In this document: piece by piece, positions 1-12,873 of the stretch
Layout: every line of letters begins with the position of its first letter
Numbering within the stretch: position 1 is the stretch's first letter
NCBI GenBank assembly: GCA_028551475.1
Contig: CM052359.1
Coordinates: forward strand, 26,599,583-26,663,582
Direction of reading: 5' to 3'
DNA length: 64,000 bases
DNA from: Casuarina equisetifolia
Lineage: Eukaryota > Streptophyta > Magnoliopsida > Fagales > Casuarinaceae
Made by a program: the position numbers and the translations under genes
The notes under the pieces: generated by a model
The model's database searches: none
Told to the model about the DNA's origin: nothing
What the model saw: the letters and a program-made list of their open reading frames with translations, nothing else

Positions 1-1107
1 TACTGTTATTTAAGCTTAGGTTTGATCTTGTGGCTTCAATGAGATTTCAATTGTATTATGCAACTTAACTTTCCCTAATTATATCTTGGTAATGGTAAAT
101 TTCATTATCTTTTTTTTCGTTTTTACCCAATCTTTACCTTTTGTACACTTCCGTTCTTATGTGATTCTTTGCTCAATTCCTAACATGAAAGGGGGAGTAG
201 TATGATTTGTTAGAGATAAAAATGAAAAAAAGAAGAAGAGAGTTATAGTTCTTTTCAACCATTTTTCTCATACCAGACCTTTTAACTTATGACCAAAGAA
301 GAAAGAAAAGAACATAAATATGACCAAGGGGGAAACATACATAAAATAACAATACTGATATACATTTTTATTATGGATTATCATTACATGTATCAATAGT
401 TGATGCAGTATGGGTTTTCTGTTCCTGATTTTATCAAATGTGATGAACTTGCATCATTTTGTTCATTTTGCATTTGGATAAGTTACTTTTTTTTTTGGGG
501 ATAAATTACTTAATGCCAGCGTTTTTCATCACAAAGTTTCCAAAATGGGAAATTGGTTGTCCATAAATACATACTCTTAAGTCAGTATCTGTCACGGATA
601 CCAGCTGTTAAGGTTTAAGTCATAGAAAGCCCAAGTGTCTCGATTGTTATAAAGCATATATGGTCGATCGGTAAGATTGAGTTCAGTCAAAGCACTGTTG
701 AAGCACAATCAAACAATTGACAAACAAAATTCATAGGTCAAACAACAACAGCACTTCCGCTCACTCATGAGTATGGTACAAGCGTAACTTCATCAAAATA
801 AGATCTAAATGGAACAACTGATTTTGTGATAAGTGATTGATTTCTTCCCTACGGACAACAGGCATAGTCTAGGTTTTTGGGCTTGTTTTGAAGAATTCTG
901 TAAGAATGACCTTAAGCCAAGAGTCATTTAAGTTTTTTTAATGGAAAGAGCTTTTTGTCAAGGAAAAGAACTGGAACTTTATAGAAAAGTTAGAAGAGAA
1001 TTGATAAGGTCGATATCCTTGGGGAGGAATCCTTTATCACCCATTTTGAGTGGTAGTTTGATGCCTGCAAAACATTGAAATTCAGTGAAAGGAGCAACAT
1101 GTTGGAG
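1..1107. other. AT-rich non-coding stretch
   Basis: No open frame with recognisable protein character and no RNA gene were seen on either strand. The stretch has ordinary plant intergenic composition with short A and T runs. Confidence 0.5.
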
Positions 1108-1410
1108 TTAGTGTGTAATACCAACTAACAGAGGAAAAAATGGATCATGAGACTCGACAAGGGAGCATGCACTACTAGTATCACAAAAAGTTTCCCCTGC
1201 GCTTTCATGAAACGACAAAAGAACCAATAATACTTTCTTTTCCTGTACCGTGGCATTCCCTTCATGTTCTTCCACTAAGACCTTGATTGCAGAATCACAT
1301 TCTGCAAGTCCATGGATTGCGACCTGCATTAGCTTTCCTTGAATGGGTTGTTCTATTTTTGCCTTTTCAAATATGGGCGGGACTGCACTCTCCACAGTTG
1401 CATCCACCAT
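1108..1410 (-). CDS. unrecognised 100-residue open frame, possibly an exon or gene remnant
   Basis: A 100-residue frame opens with a true ATG at 1410 and ends at 1108. Its composition (Ala, Val, Leu, Glu, Lys) is more protein-like than the other small frames nearby. Residues about 30-70 are helix-forming and carry a VQEKKVLLVLLS stretch that loosely recalls armadillo repeats of plant U-box proteins, but I cannot assign a family. No flanking exons were found. It may be chance, a small gene, or a remnant. Confidence 0.2.
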   Translation of the reverse strand: MVDATVESAVPPIFEKAKIEQPIQGKLMQVAIHGLAECDSAIKVLVEEHEGNATVQEKKVLLVLLSFHESAGETFCDTSSACSLVESHDPFFPLLVGITH

Positions 1411-4400
1411 AAGGGAATAAATAAGAACAATAGAATCACTTTTATTGCAAAGACTATGGTGACTTTCTATCGTGTTTCAGAAAAGGCAAGAATCAGCAAA
1501 AGACTCACTGTCCAATGTAAATGTAAAACTTAAGATGCGTTTGAACCAGCAGATCACTATTCCAGATCTTGTAAGTTCTACTGCATATTATTTAAAAGGG
1601 AATTCAGTCTTCAGAAACTCTTGCCCATTTATTGCAACCAGCGCTTCCTACTGAAATATCCCAAGAAAGTGTTGAGTATGTTCATATTTTTATCAATAGG
1701 CTTCCAGTCATCTTCAAATCTTTTGCAGCGACTGTCTCCTTTATTGTCTTAATTCTAATGTTAATGCATTCAATAATTGTAGTTTGTGTTTGTAGTACTA
1801 AAGTCCTTCATCATGTACAAAACTTATTATTTTTAAGCTAACTTTTGAGTTAGGTCTTTAGATTTTCTAACATGATATCAAAGTTTAAGTTGAATATATT
1901 TTATTTCACGTAATTTTAAGTCTAATATTGCTCAGAATGTGAAAATGTATGTATAGGACAAAAATTTCACATCAAGTATGTAATATATTATGTTGAAACT
2001 TAAATAAAAGAAATGTCTTTCTAACTCTTAAATTGACTTTTATGTTGGTCTTTTGGGCCTTCTAACAATTACAAGTACTCAACTTACTTGCAATTGTTTC
2101 TTGTTGCTAGAATTGAGAACCACACTGGCTATTCTCCACCCATTTTCCCATCTACTTTTATTCAAGAAAGCTGCCAAAAACAATTCTGTGCTTTTTGTAA
2201 GCATCATATTCTGCTTATCCATAGGTTTTTACCTACATGACCCATAACGCCACAAATCAAATTGTCATCCTCCTTTCCTTCATCTCTCACGGCTAAGAGC
2301 ATCCATGCAACAACACCCGGAGAAAATTACTCTTTAGCTCTATTTTTGGTGTTTTCACCACAAGCTAGATTAAAGGAAGTTCTTATATCTAACTATTAAA
2401 ACACAAAACCCCAACCCAGTGTGTCCTGTTTTGATTTGCAAAGATGATTGAAAGCAGCGGAGGCTAAGAATTTGTTAAATCTCAATCTCAAGAGTTAGAC
2501 AACTACTGGACTGCCAGATCCACACAACAAACACACAGATTTGCCTATAATGGCTTATTGGATTTAGTAAAATTAAAAACATACAGTAATGATAGTTCAA
2601 ACACCCTACTATGACATCTACCGAAATACAAAAAGTTATAGAGAGTTCTTAATACAAAATTCCTAAGCGACACCTCTTGGTATCTTCAGCAAGGTTGCCA
2701 CTTACAGATTTTGTTGCTTGCCACCTACTGAGAGCCATCATCATCTTACATATTAGGTATACCAGTAACAAGCAAACTTTCTTCAAGGCTGCCACTTACA
2801 GATTGGGCACCTGAGCCAGTCTTTTTCAAGGATTAAGGATAAAAGGGACAACCCATTGGTCTGCATCGAAGGTTTACTTGGGTCAGCAGGAATATCTATT
2901 CCATTTGGTACCAGATTACATTGATCAAACGTTAGCAAAAATTATTAATTCATTTGCCGGTCCACTCTCTTACCATTACCATCCCAGAATAGTAAAGAAA
3001 AAATGAGTTGTTCCATTTGCCACTCAGCTGCCTTACCTTGATAAAAGCGGAAGGAAACATTGGAGCATATGGCCACAAGATGCATTCATTCAACATATAA
3101 TACAATTTATGCAACATTAAAGAGTTTTCCCACGCACATAACAAAAACCTACTTTTCTTTCTAGTTCCCAATATAAAATCAATCCATGCAAGCTTAAGAT
3201 ACAACAACAAACCCATGACAAGCAAACAGAACCACATAGGAACCTATCTTTTAGTGGAAGCTTCACATGCAGTAGAAGATGGATGCCCTTTACTCCAGTC
3301 TTTTCATCATTCCTCAGTTCTTGATGTTCCGCTACTCCCAATCTTCTGTTGTCCCAAAAGATGTTAGCTTGTTTGACAAAATGTGTGACAACCAAGCCTT
3401 CAATGACCTTAATAAAGAAAGACATTGCTTGTAAGTGTAGTTAAAAAATAAAACCCTAATAAAATGAATTTGGCTTCCAGCAAAAGTGTAGTTGATGTAG
3501 AGGTGGAACAAACTGTCCTGGTGTCTTTTTGTTTATGGGAAGATAAAAGCAACAAACAAAACTACGAAGTAGGTGATCACAACAGATTCAATGCAAGAAC
3601 AAAACTTTAGTAAGCCCTTGGCCTGGAGAGGAATCTCTACTAAGTAGAAGGGGAAGTTGCTTTTGATGTCACATGGATTAGTCTTGTTGAACAAGAGAAC
3701 CACAATTGAGAACTGGAAGGTAAGACCAAGATTAAAGAAACAAATAGAGAATACACTTAATAGGTCATTGCCACTTGATCAAAAAAGGGTCTAAAGGAAT
3801 AGAATCAATGTCCATATAAGGTCTCTTGTGTAAAGAATTGCGGGATGCTGTGACATTTAAAAACTTAATTTAAAAGTTAATTCAAGAATTTGTTATTCTT
3901 TTTTAATTTAAGCTTTATTTCAAAAACTTTATCTTTCAATGCTAGACTTTTTTTGTACATACTAAGTGTTATTAGGCTCAAAATTACACAACATAAGTAG
4001 TGTAAAATCAACCTAACTCTTATATTATATCAAGAGATTCAACAACCCATACTAAAAATAGCTTAAATATTTGAGGGTTTTTTTTAATTAAGTCTTATTT
4101 TAAGAAATTTATCTTCTAGATTGGAGAAGTTTCAAGGGAACATAGTCATCACTCACAAAGTTTCTCCTTCCAGCATAATGACAAAAAGGGATTGCCTTCT
4201 AATAAGGTATCCTTAAGAGAAGACTTGTGACATATGCAGCTTCAAGCGCTGCTCACGGTTAATACATCATCAAAGACCCCTATGAAATAAATATGCATAA
4301 AAAATAGTTAATGATCCCTTACACGTAGAAGCACTTGGAAAAGTGTTTGTTTGGCTAGATATGGCAAAATATTATAACATATGACAAAGGTTTATATAAC

Positions 4401-4745
4401 AATCATACTTTTTTGAGAATCAAATGAACTCAACAAAAATTTCTTTGTCTAAATGACATCTAACCCAAACAATAAAAAAGTAGAATAAAGAGAAAGTCGA
4501 TGATATCGTCCAAAATTAGTTAAATTCAACCCAATTAAATATCATGATAACAAAAATTGAGATAATAAGTTGAAAAAGAAAGTTCAATATTAATAATTGC
4601 TATTGATAAATATGTTCTTTGAAGATGTAAAATAAGATCAACAATTAATAATTGAATAATCAATTATTTTAATAAAGTTAAAATAGTAGAACAAGATAAT
4701 GACATAAGATTTACATTATCTATGTGAAATTCAAAATAAGAGATC
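1411..4745. other. intergenic stretch downstream of the acyltransferase gene
   Basis: Only short open frames without family resemblance were seen. The end next to 4746 should contain the 3' untranslated region of the minus-strand acyltransferase gene. No clear transposon termini were recognised. Confidence 0.45.
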
Positions 4746-7700
4746 TTAAGGCTTAAATGCAGGAACTTCATGAGAAGGAGCATTCATGGCCTTATAGAGC
4801 GTTCTATCTATAACATTCCTGAAAGGATCTTCTTCCCTCTTCTTAAGCAAGAACGATATGTTGCTTTCAACCTCAGCTTTCACCTGCAAATACATTTGCT
4901 TTGCAACTTCTTTGTCCTTCAGCAGCTCTTCTTCTCTGCCCTTTGTCTCTATTGGCTTCCCAAACAGATAGTAGAATCGGCCAGGTATCTTCGGCAAAAG
5001 TCCAGGAAAAACCAGCTCCCGGCTGGCGACCTCGCCGCTCGACTCATCCCTGTAAATAAAAGCATTTGTTGTTCTGTCAATACAAATTTTCTCCAACTTC
5101 GTAATATAGAGAAGCAGCTTCCATCACTAGCTTTGGATTTTATAGGATAGGACTCAAGAAATTGTAATGTTGATCACAGAAACCACCTCACTGTTACTGC
5201 ATTGAGATTGTTTTCTCTGATAAGATCATTGACCACAGGGATCTTCATCAGGTCGTTGTAATCAAGGACCAACTGCCATATTAAACAACAGCACAAACCC
5301 AAAACAATAGAATGAATGTTAATACAGCAGTCAAGTTGAACAAAAGAAAAATGGAATTGTGGGCATTGTTTGAAACTTGATTTTTCAAGTGAATCGTTGA
5401 GAAACTTTGGGATTTCAAAATCAAGAATAAGTTCATTGCTTTTCCTCTCCTAGGAGTTTATGGTACTATAGTAAGGTATCTTCAAACGACAGGTCGAAAC
5501 TGGTTTGCATTTGAATAATTTTTCAATCTCAGCCGTGATTAGGCACCTCACAGGTGCTGCTTATTCACCCCATTGAGTATGACTTCTGCTATGTCAGAGC
5601 TCTACAAATACCAATTCCCTCGACCTATTGAGCCACCAAAAAGCACATTGCCTGAACTCTAGAATTAGGACTCTCAAGTGAAACAAGGAACAAGGGAGAC
5701 AAAAAATGAAATAAGACATAAAATGTAAAGAAAACCAATATAGCACCATGAAAATGGCTCTTATACTAAGATTGTTAATAAGAACAAAAGCATGAGCTTA
5801 CTTCTGTCACATCGTCTTCTCCAACAACTCCAAATGGTACAATTGTGGCCCCAAACCGTGCAGCCATTCTCACAAATTCTGGCTGATCAGGCCAAAATAA
5901 CTTGTATTCTTCTCCCTGGAAATAGAGACACACCATTAACTTGGAACAAAAGAATTCAGACAGATATAAAACAATCTTAGTAAATAGCAAGATTAACTGC
6001 AACAAAGGCCTCTAATCGGTTCTTAATCCTCTCAGAACAACAGAAGACACACACAAGTAAAGGTTTGACAGATATACCAATTTAACAGAACATCAAAATT
6101 TCAGCTAGGGCAATGTTCAGGCTTGTGCATGGGTTAAGCTAGTTCTCATGACCATTCCAGAATGGTTACGTTACGTATGGATTACTTTGAACCTTGTCGG
6201 GCAAATGAAGAATGTACCCAAAGTTCCTAAAATTAACTAGAGTTGCATTTCCTGTAATAAATAATGTATTCTAGTTTCACGTTAACCATTTTAGTTTTGG
6301 TGATGATCAACAACTAAATTGCTTATTGCAACTCCAAACTTTTTTCTATTAACTCGTGACAATTCCTGAAGCTTCATATCGATCCCACTTCCTAGGCCAG
6401 CTTGAATCCAATTGAAGGTGAAAATCAAAACCATGGCAATAACAGGGTGACATGTAAGAAGGCTACTACCAAATTATGAATTTAACCAATGCGGTAAATA
6501 TCCATGCCATCTTCCTTGCATATTAACATCCATTCATATGTACCTAAATAGAAGCCACAACTCCAAGTCTTTTCGTTCTTGGAGATAAGTTTCTATCGTT
6601 AACATGTGCAGGAATGATTGTTTGTAAAGTAAATAATGATTAACCAGATTTGGTGCATGAAAGTTGATAGCTAAAATGTAAAAGACAGAACATTTCAAAT
6701 CAAGAAGTTAGAACTGTTCAAGCAGGGTTCATCAAGTTTAAGAGATTTATGGAGCTACAAAAAATGGAGATATTGTGCTCTGTTAATTGTAATAATAGGT
6801 GCAATGACAGAAGGAACTTGACACACCTTCTTATGCAAAGCCTCTCGTGCACCACCAGGATAAAGAAGTACATGTGATTTTGTTGAAAGCAATTTGTAAA
6901 AATTGCTTCCTGTGACAGATGCAGCACCAAACACTTTTATCCAATCACCAATAGAAAATTCTGAAGTTGAATCATAAAATGTCTTCATAAAAAATAGTGG
7001 ATGCGCTAACCCACGAACCATAATATTCTTCTCAGTCAAAAATCGCTCAACCAATGGAGCAAGCTCGAGTCCCAGTAACATGTGATAACCAACTAATATA
7101 ACAGGACCTTCATTTGGAACCCCTCCAAGACCTTCCACAATCTTCCCGTCTTCCAAAGTTGAGAACATTGCAGAACCAAAGGCAAAACGTGATAACCTGC
7201 CATTTTAAGCAACTGTAATATCAAAGATTCAATGTCACATGGTCGTATACATGTTTTACTTATACTCTGCAATGTGCTTCTAACACTTGAACAGTTCATA
7301 ATTCCAATACCATAACTCTAACACAAATCTTAGTATTTAAAGCTCAAATGGGCATCAGAAAGAAGAGACAGGAAAAAAAAAAAAAAAGTGTTGCGTCAAT
7401 ATATTATTACTCAGTTATTTCATCACAGAGATATTTGAACTCTGTTGCACTAGGAGGGAGAAAATCGGATGCAAAATCATGCCTACTTGAGCGACGGTAT
7501 TTACAAGTACCCTTAATTACTGTCAACAAACAAATTCCATCTTCCTGCAAAAGAATAAGAAAATTAAGTGCGTTAGTATTCCAAATGGTACAAAATCCAA
7601 TCATTATCATGATAAAGATCATATAGAGCTTTTACAGTGTGCTTGATATACACTCACCTTGTCTCAGGCGTCATGTTAGATAGTAGTCATACTGACACAA

Positions 7701-8717
7701 TGCTGTGACACAGAATCCTAAAAGCATATACATGGTACATCTTTTGTTTGGCCTCTTCTTCCACGATATGCAGAGTGCTTGAGCTTTAAATTAATCAAGT
7801 ATTGCTCAGGGGACCAAATTATATCCAGTGACATTCAAATATTATGGAATTGCCCTAAATTTTAAATAATCTGAATCTAGAGAAAATTTTCTTGAAATAC
7901 GTGAGTTGATTGATAAATTTTTTTCCCCAAAATGCTTTGCTTACATAAACATAATGACGAGGTCCCAACTTCATAATGAATTGCATGCTCAGCAATTCAA
8001 TGTGAGAAACCATTACTCGAACAGACAAACAGATAGCCAGTAAAGTTGGAAATGGAAGTTTAATTGACTTGGGGTGGGACACTGTTGTTTAGGTGACCAA
8101 ACAACAAGGCAGATTAAGTAAACAGCTTGCCAATATGATGGGGTATTAAAAACGTCAATATCAAGCAAATATATCATCGGAAGCTTTACAAACTTGAAAG
8201 CTACGATGAAAGCTAGCAAAGGATTTAAGCAGTAGCACTATGACAGTATATGACGCATGTACATAGTCTTACCTACCAATAAAAGGGTATGCCCATTGTC
8301 TCTGAAGTCACGCACAACACAATTTTGTAATGATTTCTTAAGTCGTTGGCCTTCTTCTCGACTAGGAAGCATGTTATCCTTGCCACTAAAATGCAAATAT
8401 ATCAAAACCTTCATGATTTACCAGCTTATCATCTAGTAATTAGTTAAAATTTAGAGAGAAAAGAGACCTAGCTAGGACAAGCACTTCAGCCTTGACAGCA
8501 TGGAGACGGGAATTAGCATAAGCAGCAGCTGATTTAAGCAGCTTCAGCTTCCAGAGAAGTGTCTCCTTTGGTATAATATCACCAAAATCCTGCCACCAAA
8601 ATGAAGTAATTCATATTGACATTGTAGCATTCTCACACCACACGAATATTAATTAAGCAAATAAAAATAAAAATTGCAAAAACAATTGATTCTAAGGGAG
8701 AAGTGTAAACCACACCC

Positions 8718-8748
<31 letters not shown>

Positions 8749-11700
8749 AAAAAACTTGGCACCCCCCTACCTCCCCATTCACCATGTGCAAATGTCTCTC
8801 AAGGTAGCCGCCCAACCCTCAACACAAAATTTGCTCTGAGCAGCCACCCTCATTCATAGCAATCTCACCCTCCCCCTTCAACTTGTTGGATATTTATGTC
8901 TTAATAGCCTGAGATTCTAGCAAAGCTAGATTACAGAGCTTTGATTCATATCTTAAAGAGAATTTAGCAAATTTAGTCGGTGAAGCTAACCCCAAAAATA
9001 AAATAAAAAAAGTGATGATGTTTTAACATGCATTATGCTAGGTGGATTTAGAACAAGTCAAAAAAGGACGAGGGATCACCATAGATCAAACAAAAAAAAA
9101 TTCGCCGCCCACCACTTTTTATATTTAAGTTGGCACTGTCTATTAGCAAGGCTAAAATTCACAATGTAAAAAAGCAAAACTTCAAATTATTATAGTACTG
9201 GAAATATCTAAAGGTTTCTCTTTCTAGATAAAACTACTTATATCACATATATATCTCATGATGATATACACTTTTAGCAACAAAAACAAAAGAAAGGAAC
9301 AACAATTAGTCCAAAAACAGGAAATAATTAATATGATGGAAAGTTCAAGTGGATGAAAAATAACATCCGATTAAACATTAAAAACAACAATCAAGATAAT
9401 GCAAGGTTTCCTTACAGAAAGGTAGGGTAGCAATGCAGTGAGGCCACGAGACAGCTGCTCCAATGTTTGCCCAGGAGGAAGCCTTCTTTCAATACCGACC
9501 ATAGCCATCTTCACTGGATCACCTGAACTTCCATGAAAATAGAAAATGATGTATGCATTGATTTCCTCTCTTAAGCATCTGAAATCAAAGAACTTAAAGC
9601 TTATTATCAAAATGCTAATTGAATAGTTAGATTTACCATTTCTTAGCAGTTTAAAATTTTGCAGTAATTAGTAATTTAATATATCAATCGTTAAAAAAAA
9701 AATTATTGCAGCTTATTTCCAACAAAACTTCTTTTACAAGCACATGGCAGTTAGTTTTAGTAGACAACCAGGGTCTATGATAACTGTAGAAGCTTACAGA
9801 AAAGGAACAAGTCGAGAAACAAAAAGATGCAGCTGAATCACATCATAGACCGCAGTAAGAAGTGACATATTATGTGCAAATTCCCAGGATTGAAGGCACA
9901 GAAGTTTGTTAGAAGTCATTGTTATCCAATTTTTCCATAAATTGTACTAAGCAACAATTAGACTCGAAGGCAACAGATCAGGTACCCATGATTGAGCTAA
10001 GAAGATAGGGGACTGCAATATGTAGTCCATCAGGGATAGCCTCCAAGACTGGAAACAGCGGTTGCAGCTGAGACCTGCCAAATGATGTTGCTAAAATGAA
10101 ATGCAAATTGGTCATACTTTCTCAGGGGTTCAAAAAGAATTACCAAGTAGAAGCATACCAAGATTATTATGTTAAGAAAACTGAACCACACATCAGGAAT
10201 CTGACCTGGATTGCACAAGATAACAACAAGGTCAATGGTAGGATTACGAGCAGCAACAGCAAGAGCTAGGCATCCTCCAAAGGAATCGCCCACCAAATAA
10301 ATTGGCTTAGTTGGAGATGAAGCATGCTCAAGCCTGACAGTTTCTCCCACAAGCTTCACCAGTCCTTCACAACATCACATGTGACAGGACTATAAGTTTG
10401 TGTACATACTGACCAACAGGGATAATACATTCTTCACTGACAAAATGTGATCACCATAAAAGAAATTACTGAGATGATCCACTAATTGAAATTCTACTGT
10501 AGAAAATAATCGATTGACCAGGAAGACGCCACCCAAATTTGGTTTGGCAATGAGAAGCCCTCGGGCAAGTGAAGAAGTTACATGAACATGTATTCTTGTC
10601 CAGATTATTATTCAGTCTATCTCAAAATGGATCATTTTTTTCCTCAATTGTCTAAAAATATTCTAATTTAAGTATAGATGTATACGTCTTTAATTCTTTT
10701 ACACTTTCAACTCTTTTCCTAACACGAATAACATCTTTACTCAATGTTATGTCATGTCTAATATAAAGTAAGAATATTTTAGAAAGATCTGCATAGTTTT
10801 ACCTTGTTATTAATCAGAATCAGTAACCCATATCATCTATTTTTAAACCAAGGGAGAGGACCAAGCAACCTTGCCTGAATACTTTGTCAAGAAATTTCAA
10901 ATCTACAACTGAAGGTCTGTTCAATCATTAGCTGTATAAAAATCATATAGTCTCTTTGAGGAATAAAACAAAAAGGCTTTACTGGCATGACAAATAACGG
11001 AATATGTAAATTATACACTATGGACAGTCTCAAGTAAAGGGTATAGATATTAATACCTTCAAATGGTTTTCGATCATGAACGGGAATATGCAAGCACCGA
11101 ACTTCAAAAGCCCTGAATTGCAAAATGTTTGAGAAACTTCTGCTAATAATTTGTCCGAAAATCACACTACCAATACAAATTTGGATAACTTGCAGTTACA
11201 CTAATCAGGAGAAGAAACCTTTAGTACTGAGATAATAATATATTACAGCAGGCAAAAAGAAAACTTTCCACAATGATCATTGAAAATTAGCCAATGAGCA
11301 CAGAACATTGGAAAAAAGAAGAAAACCAAGGAAGAAGAGGAAAAAGAACATCATTATCACACAAGCTTAGAAATTTTCTTTCTGTTTTTCTTCTGATGCA
11401 TATGCATAGGGTTGTGACCTTTCTTGTTAGAACTTGCAGCTCTCACCTTGCCAACACATCTATGTTATTCAAAAAATATGTACTTAAACGGTAAGGAAGC
11501 AATAAATAGAAGCAACAAAACTTAATTCATACGAGGGGGTTCCTGACTCTAGTAGATTGACAAAGTTACTTTTTTTTTTTTAAATGTTCTTGTTGGCATG
11601 GTAATCTAACACTTGCATCCTTGCACTCTTGCCAACACTCCCATCACTTAATAAGCAGGGAAATGACATTTTGGGATACAGAACATTGGCATAAGTTTCA

Positions 11701-12873
11701 GACCTGTTGTACTAGCTCAACCTCGTTTTTCTCACGACATACTAGAGGAAAGTAATTGGCATACAGTGGAAACAATGTGTTTTCCGGAGACTTAAACACA
11801 GGCTAAGTGACATGGTTGAGCTGCCTCGGGGTCTCAGTTACAAACAGAAATATTCCTTTCCATCCAATCATTAGGTTGAATTCTCTACGGTTTAACTCTC
11901 CCTTGAAAAGTTGGAACTTTCTTTCAATAGCATGGAAGGTGGTAACAGAGGGACTCTTGTAAATCACTATTATGGTTGACATGCCTTCCAACTCGAGAAA
12001 AAGAAACACTGAAGATGATTTCTTTTTGATTCTCCACAGGAATTGGGTGGAGATTCAAAGTGAACTATCTCTGTAAACAACACTCTAAGCTAGAAATGGG
12101 ATTAGGCTTCTTCCAATATAGGTAGGATCCTCTTTTCAGAAAAGACCAATACGTTACCTTGGTTGGCTACGCTATTTTTGTACAATCAATTTACAAGGAC
12201 CAACGCGAATGACCAAAGAACCGTTCACATCTATCATGGAGCTCTATGGTTATTATGACTTACTTCCCAAGAGCTCTATGGTGCAAAACAAGTCCGAATC
12301 CCATACCGTCCATCCCTGCATGAATCAGTACCAAAAATATTAGCTTCCTGCAATTTAAACATTCTAAATTGACAGCAGTATCTAAAAGACTCATCTCTCA
12401 ATATGAACTGATTCAACATTAACTAACAGAATCATTAATTGAATTAAGCATCCAATACCAGGCAAAAACAGAAGAACTGGAGAATCCTTCAAAGGACGCC
12501 CACAGGTAACGGGACAGAACCACCGTGGTGGCCCTCCATCAGGCTTAACAATGTCCTTGGTCATATCAAAGTAATTTCTCACAGACTCAGTCCCATACCC
12601 ATCATCCCACAAAGGTTCCAAAGTTTCCAAAACATCATCTTCTACTCTTTGCTTCTCAACTTCAGTCTTCAATTTCCCATTTCCTTGATCAATTGAAGTC
12701 CGAATTCTCTCTTTCTCCCTAACCAAGGAAGTTCTGTTTACCACAACTGAATCTGAGGACAACACCGTGGAATCATCACCACTGGATCTCCTCACTTTTA
12801 CTCTACTCTGGTGCTTGTTCTCCAAGTTTGTAGCAGAAAAGGAAAATAAGTGGAAACCAAGCACCGATGCCAT
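4746..12873 (-). CDS. PES: phytyl ester synthase-type acyltransferase, chloroplastic
   Basis: Thirteen coding exons (high to low): 12459-12873, 12264-12315, 11057-11112, 10206-10364, 9986-10090, 9416-9522, 8468-8589, 8277-8385, 7411-7544, 6827-7196, 5802-5915, 5187-5272, 4746-5049. They join in phase to 2133 bases, 710 residues, close to Arabidopsis At1g54570/At3g26840 (about 700). The first in-frame ATG is at 12873; an upstream TTG is not used. The Ser-rich N terminus looks like a plastid transit peptide. An alpha/beta-hydrolase half has the nucleophile elbow GDSFGG (Ser about 202), Asp about 342 in SGKDN, and His about 371 in DNGH. A DAGAT/LPLAT-like half (about 420-700) has GYHMLLGLE (His about 458) and LYPGGARE (about 531-538). 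Known relatives esterify phytol and diacylglycerol with fatty acids in plastoglobules during senescence or nitrogen stress. PES1 and PES2 cannot be told apart here. The gene looks intact. Confidence 0.9.
8715..8754. repeat. C24 run followed directly by A16, in an acyltransferase intron
   Basis: Twenty-four C residues (8715-8738) abut sixteen A residues (8739-8754). The tract lies in the intron between the exons at 8468-8589 and 9416-9522. Such runs are prone to length error in sequencing and assembly. Confidence 0.95.

Noticed and set aside
8633-8859. Two overlapping frames with poly-Gly or poly-Pro/Lys
   Set aside because: They are translations of the C24-A16 homopolymers within an intron.
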